Source: Phycisphaerales bacterium
GTDB taxonomy: Bacteria; Planctomycetota; Phycisphaerae; SM23-33
DNA: 11,758 nucleotides
Assembly: GCA_003485185.1 (NCBI GenBank)
Contig: DNAS01000137.1
Coordinates: 1 to 11,758 of the forward strand
Direction: 5' to 3'
The position numbers and the translations under genes are program-made. The notes beneath the pieces are model-generated. The model saw only the letters and a list, made by a program, of their open reading frames with translations. It did no database searches and had not been told where the DNA came from. Positions 1 to 6,601 of this stretch are shown piece by piece. How positions within the stretch are numbered: the stretch's first letter is position 1; every line of letters starts with the position of its first letter.

Positions 1-166
1 TCGTCCCCTCGGTAAGCAGCGAGGCATTCACCAACGTGTTCTCGCTGTTGCCATCCGTCAACGAGGCGCCCAGGCTCAAGGCGGTCTTGAAGCCATCCTG
101 TTCCGCCCGCGCCACCCCCGCAACCAGCATCGCCAACCCCGCCAGAACCAGCATCGCCCGCTTCAT
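1..166 (-). CDS. DUF481-type outer-membrane protein, N-terminal part (cut by window edge)
   Basis: Only the first 55 codons are present; the gene runs off the left edge. The start is set by the ATG at 166 with AAAGGAG seven bases upstream. Residues 1-21 form a clear signal peptide: Lys-Arg, a hydrophobic stretch, then Ala-Arg-Ala before Glu22. The mature start has a strand rich in small residues followed by LTDGNSENT. That pattern (Gly-Ala/Ser-Leu-Thr-x-Gly-Asn-x-x-x-x) resembles the first beta-hairpin of DUF481 (YdiY-like) outer-membrane proteins, whose function is poorly known. The gap to the preceding diguanylate cyclase gene is 40 bases with no visible terminator, so it is probably the last seen member of that operon. 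With most of the protein missing, the family call is tentative; another small beta-barrel family is possible. Confidence 0.6.
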   Translation of the reverse strand, partial: MKRAMLVLAGLAMLVAGVARAEQDGFKTALSLGASLTDGNSENTLVNASLLTEGT

Positions 167-173
167 GCCGCAA

Positions 174-180
174 CTCCTTT
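174..180 (-). promoter_or_regulatory. Ribosome binding site of the DUF481-type gene
   Basis: AAAGGAG on the minus strand, seven bases from the ATG at 166. It supports separate translation initiation of this gene despite the short gap to the upstream stop codon. Confidence 0.75.
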
Positions 181-206
181 CGTGCATTCCCGTTCTTCTC
201 CCTGCA

Positions 207-1100
207 TCATGCCGTCTCGACACGATTCCGGCCGGCGCGCTTGGCCGCGTAAAGCGCCTGATCGGCACGTCGGACCAGTTCCTCCCCGCTCTCCTGGGGC
301 TGGTGCTCCGCGATGCCTGCGCTGATCGTGACGCTCTCGTTGTTCACCACGACCGTGCGCTCCACCGCCTGCCGGGCCCGTTCCGCGACCGCGATCGCCT
401 GTTCGGCATGGGTCTCCGGCAGCAGGACCGCGAACTCCTCGCCCCCGTAGCGGAACACAATGTCAATGTTGCGGACCGCCCTGCCCACGGCCATGGCGAT
501 ATTGGCCAGCACCCGGTCGCCCTCGGTGTGGCCCAGCGTGTCATTGACCCGCTTGAAGTAATCCACGTCGAAGATGATCAGCGAGAGCGGACGCTCGTAG
601 CGGAGCCTGCGCTGGACCTCCAGCCTGAGCTGGTTCCGGAAGTGCCGGTAGTTGTAAAGCCCGGTCAACTCGTCCCGGATCGCCATCCGCTCCAGCTCCA
701 CCACGAGGCGCTCCTTGGCTTGCGCCAGGCGCCGCGCCTCGCAGGCCTGGCGGATCCGCAGGAGCAGCTCGGCGATCCGGACAGGCTTGACAATGAAGTC
801 CGCCGCGCCCTGCTGCACGACCATTTCATGGGAGTAGCTGGTGTCGTCGCCCGTGATGAGAATCACGATGACGGAAGAGGTCTTGACCATCTGGCGCATG
901 ACCTCGATGCCCGAGATGTCCGGCAGTCCGATATCCAGAAGCACCACCTCGACACTGGACTCCTTGAAAACCTGGAGCGCGGCACTCCCGGAACCGACGG
1001 ATACCACCTCGTACCCGTTCCTGCCCAAGGCGCTTGCAAAGAGGCGCTGGATGGTGTCGTCGTCGTCCACCACCAGGATGCGGGGAGCGGGCCGGGGCAT
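207..1100 (-). CDS. Response regulator diguanylate cyclase (REC-GGDEF)
   Basis: A 297-residue cytoplasmic protein that makes cyclic di-GMP from two GTP, presumably when its receiver is phosphorylated. The receiver (about 6-120) has the acidic cluster Asp12-Asp15, phospho-acceptor Asp56 in LLDIGLPD, Thr83 and Lys105 in VKP. A linker helix (about 121-142) leads into a GGDEF domain that opens with DELTGLYNYRHF, has the metal-binding Asp179 and the catalytic GGEEF at 220-224. RNID at 211-214, five residues before the GGEEF, matches the RxxD inhibitory site, so product feedback is expected. The frame stays open upstream, but the ATG at 1100 is chosen because it has AAGGAGG nine bases before it, begins directly at the receiver fold, and overlaps the kinase stop codon by one base. 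It resembles the PleD/WspR class in logic, with one receiver only. The overlap makes the upstream kinase its probable phosphodonor. Confidence 0.93.
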   Translation of the reverse strand: MPRPAPRILVVDDDDTIQRLFASALGRNGYEVVSVGSGSAALQVFKESSVEVVLLDIGLPDISGIEVMRQMVKTSSVIVILITGDDTSYSHEMVVQQGAADFIVKPVRIAELLLRIRQACEARRLAQAKERLVVELERMAIRDELTGLYNYRHFRNQLRLEVQRRLRYERPLSLIIFDVDYFKRVNDTLGHTEGDRVLANIAMAVGRAVRNIDIVFRYGGEEFAVLLPETHAEQAIAVAERARQAVERTVVVNNESVTISAGIAEHQPQESGEELVRRADQALYAAKRAGRNRVETA

Positions 1101-3013
1101 CACGGGGAACCTCCTTCCGGCAACACCACCCGGAAGCGGCAACCCCGGGGGGACAGACTCTCCACCTCGATCCGGCCCCCGTGGCCCTCCACGATCCGGT
1201 AGGCAACCGCGAGCCCCAGGCCGGTGCCCTGCCCCACCTCCTTGGTGGTGAAGAACGGATCGAAAATGCTGGGCATCACCGACTCCGGAATCTGTGGACC
1301 ATCGTCGGACACTTCGACAACGACCTCGTCGCCTTCCCGTCGCGTGACGATCTCGATTTTCCCCAACTGTCCCTCGGGGCGATTCTCCTCGATCGCGTCG
1401 CAAGCGTTGTTAAGAAGGTTGGTCCACACCTGGGAGATGTCCGGGCCGGTCCGCACGAAAGGAAGGTTGTCCGCGAAATCCAGCCGGACCTCCGCGATGT
1501 GCTTGATGCGGTTCTGGAGGATCACCAGCGTGTTGTCGATGCTTTCGTTGACATTGAGGTCCATCATCTCTTCCCGCCCGGCGTGGCTGTAATATCGGAG
1601 GGCCTTGACGATGCGGGCGATCTTCCGCGCGCTGCCCAGGGAGATTTCCGAGGCGTTCCGCAGCGCCTGCACGTGTTCCAGGATTTCCAGGACCGGCGCG
1701 GATTGGACGCGATCGAGGAGGTTTTCCTCGTTCCGCCAGCCTTCGCCGAAACATTTCACGATCACCGCCGCCACCTGCCTGGCGTTTTCGCACCCCTGGC
1801 GGCGGAGTTCCTCCTCGACGGACCGCCGCAACGCCCGCCCGCCTGCCTCGCTGTGCTCGGCCAGCGGCTGGGCAAGCTGGCGCGCGATCACCGAGGCAAG
1901 CCATTGGCTCGTCTCCGGCGGAAACTCGGAGGTCCGCGTGGTCACATTCCAGAGTCCGCGGATGTGCTCGTCCAGATCGGTCATGACGTTCAGGATCGCG
2001 CTGGTGGGAGTGTTGATCTCGTGCGCCACGCCCGCGACGAGATGCCCGAGCATGCTCATCTTTTCCGACTGCACGAGGTCGATCTGCGCCTTGCGGATCT
2101 GCTCGTTGGCCTGCACGAGGTCTTTTGTCCGCTCCGTCACTCGCTGTTCCAGAAACTGGTGCGACTCGCGCAGCGCCTGCTCGGTTTGCTCCCGTCGATC
2201 AATTTCCCGCTGAAGCTCCTGATTGACCTTGGTCAATTCCGCCGTTCGGTCCCGCACCCGGTCCTCCAACTCCTCCTGCGCCTTCCGCAGCGAGTCGACC
2301 ATTTCGTTAAAATTCAAGCTGAGGACGCCGATTTCGTCCCTTGACCTGATGGCCACTTTTTTGCTCAAGTCGCCGCTGGATCGAATCTGGCGTATGGTTC
2401 CGACGAGCACGGACAAGGGCTTGGTCACGGATATTGTGATGATGACCATCAGAAGGAGGGCGGAAAAAAGCGTTGCGCCTACGCCGAAGATCGCCGATTT
2501 GAAAGCGAGGGTTCGTACTTCCGCGTCGATCAATTCCGAGGGGAAGCCCACGACGACAAAAACGTTTCCGTGTTTTCCGGGCAGTGAGGGGGCGACCGCG
2601 TTGTAGAAATATTCACCGTTTTCATCTTGAGACAAGTAGACCGCTTCTTTGAACGGATCGGCCGTGGAAAGCCACGTCAGTTGTTTCAAGATGGTTCCGT
2701 GCAGGGACGGGTTGCTGTGGAAGAGGACGGTCCCGTCTTTTCGAACAATCATGGCGTAGCTCAGGTTCGGATGCTCGCGCACCGCGTCCCGGCATTGAAT
2801 TTCGAAGCCCTTGATGCTTTCCGCGTCCAATCCCAGGGTTCGAATGCGGTCCAATTGCGCCCGCAGGGTGTGGGAAACCACCATGACCTTTGCCTGGAGA
2901 CTGAGGGAATGCTCTTGCCGGAAAGCCCGGGTGTTGAGGAATATGCTGATGCCGATCCCCAGCACCACAAGAGATACCGAGATGAGCAGGATTTTCCCGC
3001 GTATGCCCAGCAT
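1100..3013 (-). CDS. Membrane sensor histidine kinase (Cache-like sensor, HAMP, DHp with insertion, HATPase)
   Basis: A 637-residue inner-membrane kinase. Membrane helices lie at about 7-26 and 172-196 and enclose a periplasmic region of some 145 residues. Its SYAMIVRKDGTVLFHS strand and VFVVVGFP strand suggest a single Cache-like sensor. HAMP follows (about 194-247), then a coiled coil (about 243-320) holding two similar units, LEDRVRDRTAEL and LEQRVTERTKDL, 39 residues apart. The H box GVAHEINTP places the phospho-acceptor at His331. About 90 extra residues separate helix 1 from the second DHp helix (about 458-480). The ATP-binding domain has an N box with Asn532 and Asn536, a G1 box DDGPQIP (about 571-576) with Gln where Gly is usual, FDPFFTTK, and a G2 box GQGTGLGLA. 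It starts six bases after the binding-protein stop, with only a weak GGGAA ahead. The receiver-GGDEF protein is the likely target. Confidence 0.92.
   Translation of the reverse strand: MLGIRGKILLISVSLVVLGIGISIFLNTRAFRQEHSLSLQAKVMVVSHTLRAQLDRIRTLGLDAESIKGFEIQCRDAVREHPNLSYAMIVRKDGTVLFHSNPSLHGTILKQLTWLSTADPFKEAVYLSQDENGEYFYNAVAPSLPGKHGNVFVVVGFPSELIDAEVRTLAFKSAIFGVGATLFSALLLMVIITISVTKPLSVLVGTIRQIRSSGDLSKKVAIRSRDEIGVLSLNFNEMVDSLRKAQEELEDRVRDRTAELTKVNQELQREIDRREQTEQALRESHQFLEQRVTERTKDLVQANEQIRKAQIDLVQSEKMSMLGHLVAGVAHEINTPTSAILNVMTDLDEHIRGLWNVTTRTSEFPPETSQWLASVIARQLAQPLAEHSEAGGRALRRSVEEELRRQGCENARQVAAVIVKCFGEGWRNEENLLDRVQSAPVLEILEHVQALRNASEISLGSARKIARIVKALRYYSHAGREEMMDLNVNESIDNTLVILQNRIKHIAEVRLDFADNLPFVRTGPDISQVWTNLLNNACDAIEENRPEGQLGKIEIVTRREGDEVVVEVSDDGPQIPESVMPSIFDPFFTTKEVGQGTGLGLAVAYRIVEGHGGRIEVESLSPRGCRFRVVLPEGGSP
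1110..1116 (-). promoter_or_regulatory. Ribosome binding site that fixes the start of the response regulator
   Basis: AAGGAGG on the minus strand lies inside the last codons of the kinase gene, nine bases before the ATG at 1100. The stop TGA and the start ATG share one base (TGATG), a typical arrangement for translational coupling. Confidence 0.8.
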
Positions 3014-3019
3014 CAGCGT

Positions 3020-4114
3020 TTATTCCCACTGGAATTTGGAGATGACCCTTGCCGTCAGCAGAATGTCGGAACTCGGGATCAGGCCTAACCGGCGGGCCCG
3101 TGCGAGACTGATCACAGGTTCACCCTTGACAGTCGGCGCCATCGGAAGACTGGAGGGCGCCTGCCCGTTCACCAGGATTTCCAGAGCAAATTTCCCCGCC
3201 TCTTGTCCCTGGGAGAACCCCGAGACAGTCACCGCACACAAAGTGCCGTAGTCCACTCGATCGACCCAGTACGAGAAGTCCGGCAGGTTGCTGTTTCCCG
3301 CCGTCCAGCGGCAGACGGTCTGGTAAGGGACATTCTTGCCGTCGTTTCCCTTGAACTCGAAGATTCCGAGGAACCCAATGGCGTCCACCTTGCCTTCATA
3401 GCCCTTGACGACCCGCTGGTATTCCTCGAACGACTCAATGACGTCGTAGCGGACGATTTCCACCTCCCCCAGGTCGTCATGGCTCTGCTTCATGCGGTCA
3501 ATGACGCGCTTCCACATGGGGGCGGTGTCGGTAATGATGGCGACCTTTCGGACGCTCGGGACGATCTGCTTCAGGAGGCGCAGCGATTCCACGAAGTGCT
3601 CCCGTTCCAGCACGCCCGCCACGTTGTCCGCGCGGGTATACCCGTAATCTTCCGGGTTGGCGTTGACGCCGCAGAACACGAACGGGATCTCGCGGCCGAG
3701 GCAGGGGACCGTCACATACTTCTGCGCGGCATCGTCGCTCGTGAAGACCAGGTCGGGTTTCCATTCTTCGATCAATTGCATGGCTTCGCGTCCGGCCTGT
3801 TCGAGCCACTCCGGCGAGCTTCTCCGCTTTCCGTCCATCTCGTAGATTTTGTATTCCACGTTCAGGCTCGACAGGGAATCCTTGAAGCCGTTGAATTGGC
3901 TCTCGGTCCACTCCCAGGGAGTGTGAAAGCTCATGACGTGCAATACCTTGAACTTTCGGTTGGGGACAACGGATTGCGTCTCCGTGCGATCCTGCGGAGC
4001 GTCCCTCAGCGCGGCGGGGACGTTCACGCGGAAGGAAACCACGGTTCCTCCGACAAGGATCAGGACGAAGACTGCGGAGACGACCATTCCAATCGTGATT
4101 TTCCTTGAAGTCAT
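3020..4114 (-). CDS. Membrane-anchored ABC_sub_bind-type periplasmic binding protein
   Basis: A 364-residue exported protein with a type I periplasmic-binding fold. Residues about 7-27 form one hydrophobic helix after basic residues; no lipobox cysteine and no convincing cleavage site follow, so it probably stays tethered to the inner membrane. Lobe 1 begins at KVLHVMSFHTPWEWT (56-70), with PDLVFTSDDAA (120-130) and PFVFCGVNANPEDYG (144-158). Lobe 2 has KVAIITDTAPMW (190-201), and the C-terminal part VSGFSQGQEAGKFALEILVNG (297-317 region) is typical of the family (PF04392-like, relatives of amino acid or sugar binding proteins). The start ATG at 4114 has TGGAGGTGA seven bases upstream. No permease or ATPase gene is in view, and the next gene six bases on is a sensor kinase. 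I infer a ligand-sensing partner of that kinase rather than a transporter subunit. The ligand cannot be told from the sequence. Confidence 0.8.
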   Translation of the reverse strand: MTSRKITIGMVVSAVFVLILVGGTVVSFRVNVPAALRDAPQDRTETQSVVPNRKFKVLHVMSFHTPWEWTESQFNGFKDSLSSLNVEYKIYEMDGKRRSSPEWLEQAGREAMQLIEEWKPDLVFTSDDAAQKYVTVPCLGREIPFVFCGVNANPEDYGYTRADNVAGVLEREHFVESLRLLKQIVPSVRKVAIITDTAPMWKRVIDRMKQSHDDLGEVEIVRYDVIESFEEYQRVVKGYEGKVDAIGFLGIFEFKGNDGKNVPYQTVCRWTAGNSNLPDFSYWVDRVDYGTLCAVTVSGFSQGQEAGKFALEILVNGQAPSSLPMAPTVKGEPVISLARARRLGLIPSSDILLTARVISKFQWE

Positions 4115-4174
4115 GCCTGTTTCACCTCCACGACCCTGTGCGTTGCCTTGGATGGGGCTTGTGGGCGCTCATGG

Positions 4175-5434
4175 TTACAGGTCGATTTTGACTCGCAACC
4201 CGGCGACCACGGACACATCCTCGTCCCTTGTTCCGGGGTTGAGCAGAACCTGCAGGTCCGGCAAGATGCTCAACCACTCGGTCACCCGGATCTTGTAATA
4301 GGTTTCGAACAGCGATTCCGAGGATTGGGCGTGGGTGCTCCTGCGGTAGTCGTCCCCGGTGACGCCCTGGACGAAACCGACGCCCAGGACATCCTGTTCT
4401 CGTCCCGGCAGCAGGCCTGTGTAGGTCGCGCCTGCGGACCAGCAGTGAGAGAACGTACGCGTGTCGCGCTCGTTGAATCCGTATCGAAGGAACATGCCCA
4501 GCTTGTCCGTGATCATCTGGTCGAAGCTGATGCCGAAACCCACCGTATCGCGCTTGACGGCGTCGCCCTCGTAGGTGTTGCGCGGAGTCGGATCATGCCA
4601 AAGGTTAAACCGGTAGTTCCCCTTCCTTCCGGCGATGGCGGTCTTAAATCCGACCTCGTACATCGACTGGAACCAGGCGTTACCGTGAAAAGCGGTGTTT
4701 GTGCCTGTTTCCGAGCGGACGCCCTGCGCGTCGATCAAGCCAGCCTGCACGTACAACCAATCCATCACGTCGTACCGGACCACCGCGCCGATGGTGTGAT
4801 ACTTGTGCGGAAACGCATGGTTTCTCGCCAGGGAATGGGACAGGAAGTCCCACCCGGCGACCTCGTTCGTGTCAAATAACAGCGGGGAATTGATTTTTCC
4901 GACGACGAGCAGCAGTTTTCCGTCCAGCAATTTCTGCTCGATGTAAAGGTTGGCCAGATACAGCCACTCGGTCTCCGCCCATCTCCAGTCCATATTCAAT
5001 GTCGGACGGATGAGCGGATAGACGCCGTGCGGGGGATCGTTTCTCGTGTCGGAACTGCCTCGAACGCGCGCAACCAGTTTGGCATCGGTCCAGAGCTTCT
5101 GGGTCACCGTCATGTTCCACCAGAACAGGTTGCGGGAGTGTCCTTCCCCCGGACCGTTCAGGATGACCTGGGTGGCGTTGTCGGCGCAAAGGCAGACTTC
5201 CGTGCCGGTCATCTTGGCCATTTCGGCCTTGAACTTCTTCCAGTTGTCGAACCAGGCGCCGGACGGAAGTTGTTTGGCGGCTTCTGGTTCCGGCAGGTCC
5301 ACCGCAGTCGGGTCGGCCGGGTCCAGCTCGGCGCGAACGCCGGCTGGAAGCAGCAACGCGAAACCGAGGGCGATCAGGAGAATTTTGGGATACGAGAAGT
5401 ATAGGAAAGGAACACATGGTCGGGAACGTATCAT
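4175..5434 (-). CDS. OprB-like outer-membrane porin
   Basis: A 419-residue outer-membrane beta-barrel, probably a channel for sugars or other small solutes. A signal peptide runs to about residue 35 (hydrophobic segment 17-31, Gly-Val-Arg-Ala before Glu36). The body has alternating aromatic and polar strands typical of barrels, for example LFWWNMTVTQKLW and EWLYLANLYIEQKL. The end, LFETYYKIRVTEWLSILPDL followed by QVLLNPG and a final strand VVAGLRVKIDL, is the C-terminal signature of the OprB carbohydrate-selective family (PF04966-like). Length fits the family. The ATG at 5434 is supported by AAGGAG five bases upstream. A Cys-Leu-Cys pair at 81-83 is odd for an outer-membrane protein, most of which avoid cysteine. 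It is the first gene of the sensory operon, with 60 bases to the binding-protein gene. Substrate choice is not visible. Confidence 0.83.
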   Translation of the reverse strand: MIRSRPCVPFLYFSYPKILLIALGFALLLPAGVRAELDPADPTAVDLPEPEAAKQLPSGAWFDNWKKFKAEMAKMTGTEVCLCADNATQVILNGPGEGHSRNLFWWNMTVTQKLWTDAKLVARVRGSSDTRNDPPHGVYPLIRPTLNMDWRWAETEWLYLANLYIEQKLLDGKLLLVVGKINSPLLFDTNEVAGWDFLSHSLARNHAFPHKYHTIGAVVRYDVMDWLYVQAGLIDAQGVRSETGTNTAFHGNAWFQSMYEVGFKTAIAGRKGNYRFNLWHDPTPRNTYEGDAVKRDTVGFGISFDQMITDKLGMFLRYGFNERDTRTFSHCWSAGATYTGLLPGREQDVLGVGFVQGVTGDDYRRSTHAQSSESLFETYYKIRVTEWLSILPDLQVLLNPGTRDEDVSVVAGLRVKIDL

Positions 5435-5566
5435 GGACGCTCCTTCATGTGAGCCTGCTACCCCCTGAGGCGGCAGGCTGCGCTATCCCGACCCAGATGG
5501 ACCATCGACTGGCCGAGGGGGGTGCTTTAACAACCGGCGAGAAAAGCATGTCAGGGGGGATTGGGG
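5435..5566 (-). promoter_or_regulatory. Leader and probable promoter region of the porin-kinase operon
   Basis: This 132-base stretch lies between the palindrome after the propeller gene and the porin start, so it should hold the operon promoter. AAGGAG (5440-5445) is the porin ribosome binding site. I could not identify a convincing -35/-10 pair, sigma-54 site or known riboswitch core. The only clear structure is the stem-loop listed separately. The TTGTTAAAG around 5523-5533 (minus strand) is a weak -35-like candidate with no good partner. Confidence 0.4.
5452..5479 (-). repeat. Stem-loop in the porin mRNA leader
   Basis: AGCCTGC and GCAGGCT form a perfect 7-bp stem (5473-5479 with 5452-5458) around a 14-base loop. 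On the minus strand it ends six bases before the AAGGAG of the porin gene. There is no T-run after it, so it is not a terminator. Its place suggests control of translation or mRNA stability, but a DNA-binding operator is equally possible. Confidence 0.5.
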
Positions 5567-5606
5567 AGCAGCCCGGCCGAAGAGGCCTTCGCCCCCGGGG
5601 GCTGCT
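5567..5606 (-). terminator. Compound palindrome, probable transcription terminator after the propeller gene
   Basis: An outer 8-bp stem, AGCAGCCC with GGGCTGCT (5599-5606 with 5567-5574), encloses a second perfect hairpin, CGAAG-GCCT-CTTCG (5578-5591). It begins three bases after the TAA of the propeller gene at 5610. No T-run follows on the minus strand, so it is not a classical intrinsic terminator; it may act with Rho, as a mRNA 3' barrier, or in both directions. Position and strength make it the natural border between the two gene sets. Confidence 0.6.
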
Positions 5607-5609
5607 ATA

Positions 5610-6527
5610 TTACTTCTCGACGATCTCGGCGATGGCGAGGCCGTTTTCGCCGGACACGGAGTACAGCAGGCAGGTTCTGCCGGCTTCGCGGAAGATGGCC
5701 GGATCGCGGAGGGCGTGTTCGGGTCCGCGCGACTCGCCGGCCCGCGAAACGGTCAGCGGCAGGAGCGCCCCCTCGTAATCCGTTTCGGGCTTCAGGACGC
5801 TTTGGACGTCGGCGGCCTTCCACTGCGTCCAGTCGCCCGCCAGCCGCATCCGCCCGCGGAGGATATGCTCGGGCCTGTCGCCGATGGTAGACCAGTAGAC
5901 CCACAACTCGTCGCCGCACAGGTCGACCGCGACGTGGCGCGGGGCGTCGCGGTTGAATTGCCAGGCCGGGTCGAACGAACCTGGAAGAACCATCGGGCCC
6001 TTCTCGAAGGGCATCAGGCCGTCGCGGGAGCGGAACAGCTCACCACCCTTGGCCAGGCCGTACCACATGCCGCCCCACCGCCACGCGCGAAGGTAGAAGT
6101 TGGCCAGCGGCGTGTCGTCGGCCTCGAACGCCAGGCCGTCATGCGAGAGCGCGACAAATGTTTTCTGTCCGGCCTGAGCCTGACCATGGAAATACATGCG
6201 AATCCGCCTGGCCTCCTCCTCGACGAGGACGTCCGGGCTGGCGATATGGCCCGAGCAGGCGCGGGCCTGCTCCAGCCGAAGCGTACCCTCCGATCGCACC
6301 GTCCATGGGCCCTCCAGCCGGTCGGCGTGGGCCAGTTCGATGCGCCGGCCGCCGTGGGCGGCGAAGTAAAGGTAGTACTTGCCCAGCGGCCTGTCGATCC
6401 AGTCCGGCACGCGGATCAGCGACGGGCCGTTGATGTTGGCGCGACCGGCCGAGCCGAGCATCGCCGGGGTGATGATCGGGTTGGTCTCGAAGCGGACGAT
6501 CTTGGGCAACGCCGTTGGCGCGGACAT
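5610..6527 (-). CDS. Five-bladed beta-propeller protein, GH43-type glycosidase-like
   Basis: A 305-residue protein without signal peptide or membrane helix. The repeated strand patterns are those of GH43/GH32-type propellers: NINGPSLIRVPDW (31-43), LGKYYLYFAAHGG (48-60), IELAHADRLEGPW (63-75), HIASPDV (94-100), RRIRMYFHG (107-115), RHVAVDLCGDELWVYWST (197-214), YEGALLPL (251-258) and LRDPAIF (273-279). The expected Asp in the first blade is not obvious, so Asp99, Glu252 and Asp275 are candidate catalytic or binding residues only. It could be a glycosidase, a phosphorylase-like enzyme or a non-catalytic sugar binder. The frame can be read from a TTG at 6548, but the ATG at 6527 has CGGAG at a proper distance. 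It lies 155 bases after the large secreted hydrolase. If cytoplasmic, it may act on oligosaccharides after uptake. Confidence 0.68.
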   Translation of the reverse strand: MSAPTALPKIVRFETNPIITPAMLGSAGRANINGPSLIRVPDWIDRPLGKYYLYFAAHGGRRIELAHADRLEGPWTVRSEGTLRLEQARACSGHIASPDVLVEEEARRIRMYFHGQAQAGQKTFVALSHDGLAFEADDTPLANFYLRAWRWGGMWYGLAKGGELFRSRDGLMPFEKGPMVLPGSFDPAWQFNRDAPRHVAVDLCGDELWVYWSTIGDRPEHILRGRMRLAGDWTQWKAADVQSVLKPETDYEGALLPLTVSRAGESRGPEHALRDPAIFREAGRTCLLYSVSGENGLAIAEIVEK

Positions 6528-6532
6528 GGCGA

Positions 6533-6537
6533 CTCCG
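6533..6537 (-). promoter_or_regulatory. Ribosome binding site that fixes the start of the propeller gene
   Basis: CGGAG on the minus strand, five bases from the ATG at 6527. The upstream TTG at 6548 has no such sequence, so the shorter protein of 305 residues is preferred. Confidence 0.65.
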
Positions 6538-6568
6538 CGAGAGATCAAAACAACCTAGCCGGCTGAGA

Positions 6569-6601
6569 CTCTCCCTCAACTCGGACCCGTCTGGGGGAGA
6601 G
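6569..6601 (-). repeat. Inverted repeat in the leader of the propeller gene
   Basis: CTCTCCC and GGGAGAG (6595-6601 with 6569-6575) make a perfect 7-bp stem with a 19-base loop, about 40 bases before the ATG at 6527, within the 155-base gap after the large hydrolase gene. No T-run follows it on the minus strand. A short second palindrome, GGCC-TTTCC-GGCC, lies near 6614-6626. It may be an operator or a weak processing or termination site; nothing else is recognisable in this gap. Confidence 0.4.

Noticed and set aside
1101..1403. Longer response regulator starting near 1403
   Set aside because: This extension would overlap the kinase ATP-binding domain by 300 bases and adds an Arg/Gly-rich stretch with no fold. 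The ATG at 1100 has a strong ribosome binding site and starts at the receiver.
1034..2344. Plus-strand open frame of 436 codons opposite the kinase gene
   Set aside because: Same codon-aligned shadow effect; the minus strand carries all kinase boxes.
5435..5566. Cyclic di-GMP (GEMM) riboswitch in the porin leader
   Set aside because: Looked for because of the cyclase in the operon. The conserved core and the two-stem layout are absent; only one simple stem is present.
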